From Eubacterium sp. (GTDB taxonomy: Bacteria > Bacillota > Clostridia > Lachnospirales > Lachnospiraceae), in assembly GCA_017459945.1 (NCBI GenBank), contig JAFUBZ010000001.1, positions 1-38,777 of the forward strand: a stretch of 38,777 nucleotides of DNA, in the 5' to 3' direction. The notes below the pieces were generated by a model that was not told the DNA's origin, did not search any database, and saw nothing but the letters and a program-made list of their open reading frames with translations. Positions 7,243 through 14,170 of the stretch are shown piece by piece. The number at the start of each line of letters is the position of its first letter. Positions within the stretch are counted from its first letter, which is position 1. The position numbers and the translations under genes are program-made.

Positions 7243-7812
7243 ATGATATTGACAGGAAACGAAGATTTGCGCGTGATCAAAACCATCGAAGGGATCAAAG
7301 GAGCTTTTGAGCGTCTGATCTGTAATAAGGATTATGAAAAGATCACCGTAAAGGAGCTTTGCGACCTGGCACGGATCAACAAGAAAACCTTTTATCATTA
7401 TTATGAATCGCTGGATGATCTGCTTGCAGAAATGCAGGCAGAACTTTCTGCGTCTTACCTGGAACGAATTAAAGACTATTCCCTGCCGGAAGATCTCGAC
7501 AAAGTGAACCGTGAATTTTTCATGTACTCGGCAGAACAGAGACTGGCCTATGAAAAGATCACCTGCAGCAATGCTTATCATTCGATCCGGGATAAGATGG
7601 TGGTGGAGGTGACAGATGCCGGTTGGGGCAAGTCAAAGCAATATCAGAAACTCTCTGATTTTGAAAAACGGCTGTTACTTGCCTTCGTCAACCAGTCTGT
7701 GCTGACGGCATACAGACAATGGGTCGAGGATGGAAAACAGATGCCGCTTGAAGAAGTAATCGACACCACGAACCGAATCGTACTCGGCGGCGTAAATGGA
7801 TTCTTTGGATGA
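7243..7812 (+). CDS. TetR/AcrR family regulator, second of the locus
   Basis: A 189-residue regulator with an N-terminal HTH: GAFERLICNKDYEKITVKELCDLARINKKTFYHYYESLDDLLAEM. The C-terminal part resembles the TetR_C helical effector domain of dihydroxyacetone-kinase-regulator-like (DhaS-type) proteins. I placed the start at the ATG at 7243, preceded by AGGAAAGAGGGATC, rather than at an earlier codon that overlaps the SDR gene and lacks a ribosome site. It lies in the same direction as the SDR gene and the flavodoxin lipoprotein gene, so it may be co-transcribed and autoregulate. Two TetR proteins in one small locus suggest separate control by two ligands. Its operator was not identified. Confidence 0.85.
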   Translation: MILTGNEDLRVIKTIEGIKGAFERLICNKDYEKITVKELCDLARINKKTFYHYYESLDDLLAEMQAELSASYLERIKDYSLPEDLDKVNREFFMYSAEQRLAYEKITCSNAYHSIRDKMVVEVTDAGWGKSKQYQKLSDFEKRLLLAFVNQSVLTAYRQWVEDGKQMPLEEVIDTTNRIVLGGVNGFFG

Positions 7813-7866
7813 AATAAGATATAATAATAAAGACTAAATTTACTTGAACCTAGAGGTAACCAAAAC

Positions 7867-8607
7867 ATGAAAAAACGAGTCAGAAACCTTTGTGTGATAT
7901 TGCTTGTCTTGAGTATGCTTTTTGCTCTGGCAGGATGTGGAAGTGCGGGAAGCAGCAACAACGGGGAAGACAAAGATCAGAATACTTCAGTCGGCGCATC
8001 CCAAAATGCGGATGCAGGAACGGTGGCGGAAAGCACAGAACAGCCAGAAGTACAGCCTTCTGATACAGGGACGGGTGACAGCAATACGCTGGTCGTTTAC
8101 TTCTCCCGTACCGGAGAGCAATATACAGTCGGTGTGATCGATGAGGGCAATACAGCGATCGTTGCCAAAATGATCGCGGATCAGACCGGCGCAGATCTGT
8201 TTGAAGTATTGCCGGTAGATGATTATTATCCGATGACTTATGATGAGCTGACAGAGGTGGCAAAGCAGGAACAGAATGACAATGCAAGACCGGCATACGC
8301 TGGAGAAGTGCCGGATCTTTCGCAGTACGATACCATTTTCATCGGCGCACCGGTATGGTGGGGGGACTGGCCGATGATCATGTATACATTCTTTGAAAAC
8401 AATGCGGATGCGTTGGCCGGAAAGACATTGATCCCGTTTTCAACGCACGAAGGTTCCGGCTTGTCAGGGTTTGATACGAAGCTCTCATCTGCATGCCCGG
8501 ACAGCACGGTTCTGGATGGACTTGCGATCAGAGGAAACGATGCCCAGAACGCGCAGGATGATGTAAGAGCCGAAGTAGAGGATTGGATTTCCGGACTGGG
8601 ACTGTAA
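7867..8607 (+). CDS. Flavodoxin-domain lipoprotein
   Basis: A 246-residue exported lipoprotein. Residues 1-24 form a lipoprotein signal (MKKRVRN, hydrophobic core, LAG-C24). A Ser/Gly/Asn/Glu-rich linker of about 50 residues follows, then a long-chain flavodoxin domain with VVYFSRTGE, EGNTAIVAKMIADQTGADLFEV, YDTIFIGAPVWWGDWPMIMYTFF and the late THEGSGLSGF loop. Such flavodoxin_4-type proteins bind FMN and shuttle electrons; here it would be anchored on the outer face of the membrane. The gene downstream encodes a DUF4405-type multi-helix protein with heme-ligand-like histidines, a plausible electron donor across the membrane. TAGAGG lies 10 bases before the ATG, and a TATAAT at 7820-7825 may be the -10 of a local promoter, though without a clear -35. 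Confidence 0.85.
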   Translation: MKKRVRNLCVILLVLSMLFALAGCGSAGSSNNGEDKDQNTSVGASQNADAGTVAESTEQPEVQPSDTGTGDSNTLVVYFSRTGEQYTVGVIDEGNTAIVAKMIADQTGADLFEVLPVDDYYPMTYDELTEVAKQEQNDNARPAYAGEVPDLSQYDTIFIGAPVWWGDWPMIMYTFFENNADALAGKTLIPFSTHEGSGLSGFDTKLSSACPDSTVLDGLAIRGNDAQNAQDDVRAEVEDWISGLGL

Positions 8608-8671
8608 TGAATATAGAAGTGGACGGAGGAAAACGGTTCTGCTAAAAGAGTGGAATCGGAACGATAGCAGG

Positions 8672-9337
8672 ATGAAAAAGCACTTCAGGATGATCTTAGA
8701 CATTGCAATGGTTGTTTTGCTGCCGATGCTCATGGCATATTCATTGATCGGAGAAACCTTTCATGAGGTGATCGGATCAGTGATCTTTGTGCTGTTTATT
8801 ATCCATAACATTCTGAACAGGAAATGGTATCGGTCGATATTTGCTTCAAAACATGCGAGAAACATTTTTCAGATCTGCCTGAATCTGTTCCTGTTTGTCT
8901 TTATGATCCTGCAGCCTGTGAGCGGGATTCTGATGTCAAAACATTTATATGCATTTCTTCCGACATTGCCGGTCACGGCACAGCTTAGAAGCATTCATAT
9001 GATACTGGCATACTGGGGATATGTAATGCTGTGTGTCCATGCGGGAACCCATTTGGTTGCACCATTGAAAAAGCTGGTGAGAAAGAGTCAAAAAGGATTT
9101 GCGGCATTTTGTGTGATCTTTGTCTGCATCTCGGTTTATGGATTTGTGGCATGGATCAGGCGGGGATTCCCGGGATATATGTCAGGAAGGACGATGTTTG
9201 CCTTTTTTGATCTGAGTGAACCGCGGGTGTTTTTCTTCCTGGACTATATCGCCATTATGGTCCTCTTTATGATGGCGGGATGTCTGATCATGTATTTGCT
9301 GCGAAAGAAATCTGCAAAAAGAGGTAGTGTCAAATGA
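8672..9337 (+). CDS. DUF4405-like membrane cytochrome b protein
   Basis: This 221-residue protein has about five transmembrane helices (around 8-27, 33-49, 65-84, 105-127, 145-161, with a last one at 190-211). Histidines H31 and H45 in one helix and H109 and H123 in another are each 14 residues apart, the spacing that in b-type cytochromes allows two stacked bis-His hemes; H127 is extra. Members of this type (DUF4405, described as flavinylation-associated cytochrome) carry electrons from the quinone or NADH side to extracytoplasmic flavoproteins. The upstream gene is a flavodoxin lipoprotein, and the downstream DUF364 gene overlaps by four bases (ATGA). The ribosome site before ATG 8672 is weak (GCAGG); a stronger GGAGG lies about 50 bases upstream but has no usable in-frame ATG. 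Heme content is inferred from spacing only. Confidence 0.75.
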   Translation: MKKHFRMILDIAMVVLLPMLMAYSLIGETFHEVIGSVIFVLFIIHNILNRKWYRSIFASKHARNIFQICLNLFLFVFMILQPVSGILMSKHLYAFLPTLPVTAQLRSIHMILAYWGYVMLCVHAGTHLVAPLKKLVRKSQKGFAAFCVIFVCISVYGFVAWIRRGFPGYMSGRTMFAFFDLSEPRVFFFLDYIAIMVLFMMAGCLIMYLLRKKSAKRGSVK

Positions 9338-10089
9338 GCACGGAACAATTATATGATTTGCTGCAGACGAAATTCCGACAGGTTTTATCAGATCATCATC
9401 TGGAAGAGGAAGCGGTGACGATTCATTGCCGTGCATTGAGTCCGGAGGAAGCGATCGGGGTTACCAGGCGGAAAGATTTTCCGATCATTGCCGGAAAAGA
9501 CATCATGGTGCAGGCTGAATACCGGGACGGAAAGGGCCAGGCGTTTACCGATGCGCCGGCAGATTTTTCGGGAACGCTTGCGGATGTGGCAGATCTGGAT
9601 ATCACAAGCGATGCGCATGCAAGAGGAATCTTTATCGCGTCGATGAATGCGGTGATGAATGCGCTTGGGAGATGCAAGGGGACGGTCCACTGCAGGACGG
9701 AGGGACCGGAGCTTTGTGCAAAAGAGATGGAAGCGTATTTGACAGAGCATTATGCGGATGTTAAACGGGTCGGCCTGGTTGGCTATCAGCCGGCACTATT
9801 GGAGATGCTTGCAAATAGCGAGTATGAAGTCAGAGTATTGGATCTGAATCCTGCAAACATCGGGGAAATGCGGTATGGTGTCCCGGTTGAGGATGGTGCA
9901 ACCATGCAGCAGGATGTGAAAGCGTGGGCTGACCTGGTCCTTTGTACCGGCAGTACGCTCTGCAATGGGACGATTGTGGATTATCTGGGGCTGGAGAAAG
10001 AAGTGCTGTTTTTTGGGATCACGATCGCAGGTGCCGAGGAATTCCTGGGCGTGAAACGAGTCTGTTTTGCAGACCGGGTGGGTGATTAA
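9334..10089 (+). CDS. DUF364 (putative heavy-metal chelation) protein
   Basis: A 251-residue soluble protein. The N-terminal part (about 1-100) resembles the DUF4213 enolase-like N-domain, and the C-terminal part is the DUF364 Rossmann-like domain, seen in KRVGLVGYQPALLEMLANSEYEVRVLDLNPANIG and WADLVLCTGSTLCNGTIVDYLGLEKEVLFFGITIAG. The family has been proposed to bind or chelate metals and often lies next to molybdenum, tungsten or siderophore genes; no enzyme reaction is established that I know of. It starts inside the stop codon of the DUF4405 gene (ATGA overlap), so the two are translationally coupled. A role in metal or cofactor supply to the neighbouring redox enzymes is possible but unproven. 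Confidence 0.75.
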   Translation: MSTEQLYDLLQTKFRQVLSDHHLEEEAVTIHCRALSPEEAIGVTRRKDFPIIAGKDIMVQAEYRDGKGQAFTDAPADFSGTLADVADLDITSDAHARGIFIASMNAVMNALGRCKGTVHCRTEGPELCAKEMEAYLTEHYADVKRVGLVGYQPALLEMLANSEYEVRVLDLNPANIGEMRYGVPVEDGATMQQDVKAWADLVLCTGSTLCNGTIVDYLGLEKEVLFFGITIAGAEEFLGVKRVCFADRVGD

Positions 10090-10153
10090 GTGAAAACACA
10101 AAAATGGTGGGATTATTGCGGATTAGATCAACATATGGATGGAAAGGGGTAAC

Positions 10154-11263
10154 ATGATGGAAAAGATTAACAAATTTGGATTTGGACTGATGCGCCTTCC
10201 GCAAAAGGACAATGTGATCGATGTAGAGCAGGTCAAGGAGATGGTTGATCTGTTTATGGATGCAGGATTTACGTATTTTGACACAGCATGGGCGTATGCG
10301 GGATCGGAAGATGCGATCCGTCAGGCGCTGGTGGAGCGTTATCCGCGAGAGCGCTTTCAGCTGGCGACAAAGAATGCAGCATGGATCAACTGCAAGAAAA
10401 AGGAAGAGGCTTATGCGCAGTTTGATACATCTTTAAAGCAGACCGGGGCGGGATATTTTGATTTTTATCTGCTCCACAATCTTGGCGAAATGCGGACACA
10501 CTATTTTGACGATTTCGATATGTGGAATTTTGTCAAAGAGAAAAAAGAACAGGGACTGATCAAACACATCGGCTTTTCCTTCCATTCAACACCGGAAGAG
10601 CTGGAGCCGATCTTACAGGCACATCCGGAAGTGGAATTTGTGCAGCTGCAGATCAATTACGGTGACTGGGAGAATCCGGCAATCCAGTCAAAAGGTGTCT
10701 ATGAGATGGCCAGAAAATACAATAAGCCGGTCATCGTTATGGAGCCGGTCAAGGGTGGTATGCTGGCAAATCCGCCGCAGGTCGTTACGGACATTTTCAA
10801 GAAGGCGGAGCCGGAAATGTCACCGGCAAGCTGGGCGCTTCGATTCGCTGCTGATCTGGATGGCGTGATGGTTGTACTGTCAGGTATGAGCAATGTCGAA
10901 CAGATGCAGGATAACCTTTCCTTTATGAAAGGATTTGAACATCTGACAGAAGAAGAAAGAGGCGTGATCGAAAATGCGAGAGAAGCACTTTCAAAGATTC
11001 CGGTCATTCCATGTACAACGTGTGACTACTGTGCAAAGGTATGTCCGCAGGATATCGGGATCTCGGGTTCCTTTGCTGCGATGAATGTTTGGAACCTGTA
11101 CGGCAACCTGGAAGGGGCAAAGCACCAGGAAGGATGGCTGGTCGGCGGACACGGAAAGAAACGTGCCAATGAGTGCATCAAATGCGGCGCCTGTGAGGAG
11201 GCTTGCCCGCAGCATATCAAGATCCGGGATGAACTGGACAAGGTGGCAGAAAAACTGTTGTAA
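10154..11263 (+). CDS. Aldo/keto reductase with C-terminal 2x[4Fe-4S] domain
   Basis: A roughly 370-residue fusion of an aldo/keto reductase barrel and a ferredoxin-like tail. The catalytic tetrad is visible as D43, Y48, K73 and H108 (FDTAWAYAGSED, LATKNA, LLHNLG). The C-terminal 90 residues hold two cluster motifs, CTTCDYCAKVCP and CIKCGACEEACP, each C-x2-C-x2-C-x3-C-P. Proteins of this type are common in anaerobic Firmicutes, and the clusters may let electrons come from ferredoxin rather than only NAD(P)H. I set the start at the ATG pair at 10154/10157 behind GGAAAGGGG; an earlier in-frame ATG at 10139 overlaps that ribosome site. It precedes the Old Yellow Enzyme gene by 14 bases and is surely in one operon with it. 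The substrate is likely a carbonyl intermediate of the pathway, by context only. Confidence 0.88.
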   Translation: MMEKINKFGFGLMRLPQKDNVIDVEQVKEMVDLFMDAGFTYFDTAWAYAGSEDAIRQALVERYPRERFQLATKNAAWINCKKKEEAYAQFDTSLKQTGAGYFDFYLLHNLGEMRTHYFDDFDMWNFVKEKKEQGLIKHIGFSFHSTPEELEPILQAHPEVEFVQLQINYGDWENPAIQSKGVYEMARKYNKPVIVMEPVKGGMLANPPQVVTDIFKKAEPEMSPASWALRFAADLDGVMVVLSGMSNVEQMQDNLSFMKGFEHLTEEERGVIENAREALSKIPVIPCTTCDYCAKVCPQDIGISGSFAAMNVWNLYGNLEGAKHQEGWLVGGHGKKRANECIKCGACEEACPQHIKIRDELDKVAEKLL

Positions 11264-11277
11264 AAGGAGGTCGTGGA

Positions 11278-12309
11278 ATGGAGCATCTGTTTTCTCCCGG
11301 AACAATCGGTAATATGGAGATGAAGAATCGTATCTTCAGAGCGGCGACAGGAGATGCGCATGCCATAGAGGGTCATTATACGGATGAAGATTTCAGATGG
11401 TATGAAACGGTGGCAGATTCCGGCGTGGGCGCTGTGATCACCGGGCTGGCATATGTCGCGGATTATCCGATGCGGGACGGACCGGGCATGCTGGGGATCT
11501 ATGATGATTCCTTTATTCACGAATATCGCCGCCTTGCAGAGATGATGCATGAAAAAGATACCCGGCTGATTCCGCAGCTTGTGCATTGCGGTTCAAATAT
11601 GTATCAAAGCAAAGAGCAGGCGATCGGGCCAAGTGCCGTAGAGAATCCGATGAGCGGTGTAACGCCTGTTGAGATGTCTGAAGATGAAATCGAGAGGATC
11701 AAAGAGGCATTTATCAGGGCGGCGGTCCGTGCGAAAGAAGCCGGCTGTGACGGAGTCGAACTGCATGGGGCGCATGGATATCTGCTCCATGAGTTTTTGT
11801 CGACATATTATAACAAACGCATAGATTCATACGGAGGCAGTCTGGAAAACAGGGCGCGGTTATTGCTGGATATCTGTACCGGGATCAGACAGGAAACAGG
11901 AGAGCAGTTTCCGATTCTTGTGAAGATCAATTGTAATGACCTGGTGCCTGGAATTACCAATGAAGATTTTCTGAGGACAGGAGAACTTTTACAGGAGGCA
12001 GGTGCGAGCGCGATCGAAGTCAGCGGAAGATGGAAAAACAATCAGAGCTGGCATCCGTATTTTCTTTCGGAAACAAAGGAGCTGGCTGAGCGGCTGCAGA
12101 TCCCGGTGATCCTGACCGGCGGGATCAGAGATCCGCTGGAACTGGAGCAGATTCTGACGGATACAAAGATCGCCTTTGCGGGACTGTGCCGTCCGCTCAT
12201 TGTAGAACCGGGGCTTTTGAAACGCTGGCAGGGTGGAAATACGGCCAGATCCTGGTGCCGCAACTGCAGTGCGTGCCTGACAACGAAGCTGGTTTGCCCC
12301 TATCGGTAA
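11278..12309 (+). CDS. Old Yellow Enzyme-type NADH:flavin oxidoreductase
   Basis: A 343-residue FMN TIM-barrel of the NADH:flavin oxidoreductase/OYE family. Seen are the N-terminal MKNRIFRAATGDA segment, LVHCGSNM with the family's Gln/His region, HGAHGYLLHEFLSTYYNKRIDSYGGSLENRARLLLDI, and the phosphate-binding VILTGGI and FAGLCRPLI segments. It is single-domain: it lacks the C-terminal FAD and NADH domains of 2-enoate and dienoyl-CoA reductases. The last 20 residues contain C-x2-C-x2-C-x6-C (WCRNCSACLTTKLVCPY), which might bind a cluster or metal. The family reduces activated C=C bonds, fitting the reductive theme. AAAGGAGG precedes the ATG. Its last 10 bases overlap the end of the convergent radical SAM gene. 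Confidence 0.88.
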   Translation: MEHLFSPGTIGNMEMKNRIFRAATGDAHAIEGHYTDEDFRWYETVADSGVGAVITGLAYVADYPMRDGPGMLGIYDDSFIHEYRRLAEMMHEKDTRLIPQLVHCGSNMYQSKEQAIGPSAVENPMSGVTPVEMSEDEIERIKEAFIRAAVRAKEAGCDGVELHGAHGYLLHEFLSTYYNKRIDSYGGSLENRARLLLDICTGIRQETGEQFPILVKINCNDLVPGITNEDFLRTGELLQEAGASAIEVSGRWKNNQSWHPYFLSETKELAERLQIPVILTGGIRDPLELEQILTDTKIAFAGLCRPLIVEPGLLKRWQGGNTARSWCRNCSACLTTKLVCPYR

Positions 12310-14135
12310 GATAGTGTTTTGACGGATGCGGATCCGTTTAACGGATCTTTCTTGCGGTAGGAAAAGAGCAGCACCTGTTCTTCGGAAATCGGGATACCGC
12401 TGCCGGCAGTTTTTGCCACATCGATCGAAAAGATCTCGATGTGTGTCTCGTGACGAATCTGTCTGACTGGTTCGTCAGAAAACGCAGAGAAATATTTTGT
12501 GCGGATTTCTTCGTTGTGATACAGCGAGGAGATCCGCTCTTTTTCTTTATTCTGGTCCGGTGCCCATTCCGGTCTTGTCTTAATCTTTTCGCGCAGATAA
12601 AGGTCGTAGAGCAGGATGGAGTCAAGTGCATCCGGGTTGACACCTGTGGATGCTTTCAATGCAAATGCCCGCAGCAGGTTATATTTCTGCAGGCGATTAT
12701 GGGAAATACCAATGTGCCCGTTTTCTTTCATCCACTCTGCAAAGCACAAAAAGAAGTCCCACGGACGTGAGAAAAAGTGCATCAGATAGGTGAGCGTCAT
12801 CTGAAATTGACCGCTGTTGTAATAGATTTCGACCATTTCCTCGATGTTTTTTAATAGCAGTAGTTCAGACGCGCTGATCCAGCGGGTCGAGATGACTTCA
12901 TAAGGCGGCCAGGGGCGGTACACCAGTTCGTAGTCACCTTTCAAACGGTGCATTTTGGAGCCCTGCAGTACCTTTAAGAAGCCAAGCTGGAGCTGGTCCG
13001 GCTGCATGTCATAAACGATATCAAAGGACCGCGAAAAGCTTTCTAGGTCTTCATAGGGAAGCCCGGCGATCAGGTCCAGATGCTGATGGATGTTTCCGTT
13101 TTGGTGGATCTGTGCTGTGACACGTCTTAAATGATCGATGTCCTGCGTCCGGTCAATGGCAGAAAGTGTTTCTGGATTTGCGGACTGCACACCGATCTCA
13201 AGCTGCACGAGCCCTGGGCGAAGTGTAGCAAGCAGTGCAAGTTCTTCTTCGTTTAAGAGATTTGCCGTCACTTCAAAATGGAAACGGGTGACCCCGTTAT
13301 CGTGCTCCTTTAAAAACTGCCAGATTGCTAATGTTCGCTTGTGATCACAGTTAAAGGTCCGGTCGACAAACTTGACCAGAGGGACGCGCTGGCCCAGAAA
13401 TATTGAGAGTTCATCAAATACTTTGGAAAGGCTTTTAAACCGCACCCGGCGGTCGATCGAAGAGAGACAGTAGATGCAGCCAAACGGACAGCCGCGGCTG
13501 CTCTCGTAGTATAAAATGTGGTGATCCAAAATGGACTGGTCCGGATACGGAAATACAAGAAAATCCAGGTCCAGAAGAGGTGCGGGCGGATTCGTGATGG
13601 CCTGGTTGCCGGGTGTTCTGAAAACAATGCCAGGAACATGTTTATAGGGCATATTGTTGGATACATCCGGATTAGCTGTTAATGTGTTTTGCGCTATTTT
13701 AACAGCAGAAGAACAAGCAGTATGCAAGTAAGCTTGTATCAAAGAGGAAAAAACAGCTTCGCCCTCGCCTGTCATCACACCCGTGACACTCTGGTTTTCT
13801 AAAAGAAAGCTTTCTGCACAGTAAGAAACCTCAGGCCCGCCGACCCAGATGTCGGCATTTGGTATGGCGTGTTTTACGAGCAGAGAAAGCTTTTTAACAT
13901 ATTCAATATTCCAGATGTAGCAGGAAAACGCGATGAGACAATCCTGATCAGAAACACGGTCGCAGATATCACTTAAGATATCATCGAGCGGCTGATTAAT
14001 GGTATATTCAGCCGTCTCGATGATAATATCGCTGGTGTCGGTATTAAGACCGGCCTCGGCATACGCTTTCAGACTATGGATGGCGAGGCAACTGTGTATG
14101 TACTTTGCATTGATTGCGATGAGTAAGGTTTTCAT
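12300..14135 (-). CDS. B12-binding-type radical SAM protein with DUF4080-like C-terminus
   Basis: A 611-residue protein. Residues 1-150 form a cobalamin-binding-like Rossmann domain (AINAKYIHSCLAIHSLKAYAE, VGGPEVSYCAE, TGEGEAVFSSLI) without the canonical D-x-H-x2-G, as is usual for this subgroup. The radical SAM core starts with C216-x3-C220-x2-C223 (SSRGCPFGCIYC) and includes HLDLIAGLPYEDLESF. The C-terminal third resembles DUF4080. The reaction is unknown for most members; some B12 radical SAM enzymes methylate unreactive carbon. A TTGTAA-17-TACAAT promoter lies so close to the ATG that the mRNA should begin at the start codon, and no ribosome binding site is visible. It runs convergent to the OYE gene and in the same direction as the histidine kinase, whose stop codon forms part of its -35. 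Confidence 0.85.
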   Translation of the reverse strand: MKTLLIAINAKYIHSCLAIHSLKAYAEAGLNTDTSDIIIETAEYTINQPLDDILSDICDRVSDQDCLIAFSCYIWNIEYVKKLSLLVKHAIPNADIWVGGPEVSYCAESFLLENQSVTGVMTGEGEAVFSSLIQAYLHTACSSAVKIAQNTLTANPDVSNNMPYKHVPGIVFRTPGNQAITNPPAPLLDLDFLVFPYPDQSILDHHILYYESSRGCPFGCIYCLSSIDRRVRFKSLSKVFDELSIFLGQRVPLVKFVDRTFNCDHKRTLAIWQFLKEHDNGVTRFHFEVTANLLNEEELALLATLRPGLVQLEIGVQSANPETLSAIDRTQDIDHLRRVTAQIHQNGNIHQHLDLIAGLPYEDLESFSRSFDIVYDMQPDQLQLGFLKVLQGSKMHRLKGDYELVYRPWPPYEVISTRWISASELLLLKNIEEMVEIYYNSGQFQMTLTYLMHFFSRPWDFFLCFAEWMKENGHIGISHNRLQKYNLLRAFALKASTGVNPDALDSILLYDLYLREKIKTRPEWAPDQNKEKERISSLYHNEEIRTKYFSAFSDEPVRQIRHETHIEIFSIDVAKTAGSGIPISEEQVLLFSYRKKDPLNGSASVKTLSYR

Positions 14136-14141
14136 AAAGAC

Positions 14142-14170
14142 ATTGTAACCAAGCTTTTGCTTTTTTACAA
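14142..14170 (-). promoter_or_regulatory. Promoter giving a predicted leaderless mRNA
   Basis: TTGTAA (14170-14165), a 17-base spacer and TACAAT (14147-14142) point leftward. Only six bases separate the -10 from the radical SAM ATG at 14135, so a start seven bases downstream would fall on the A of the ATG. The -35 uses the last codons of the upstream histidine kinase gene. Confidence 0.6.
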
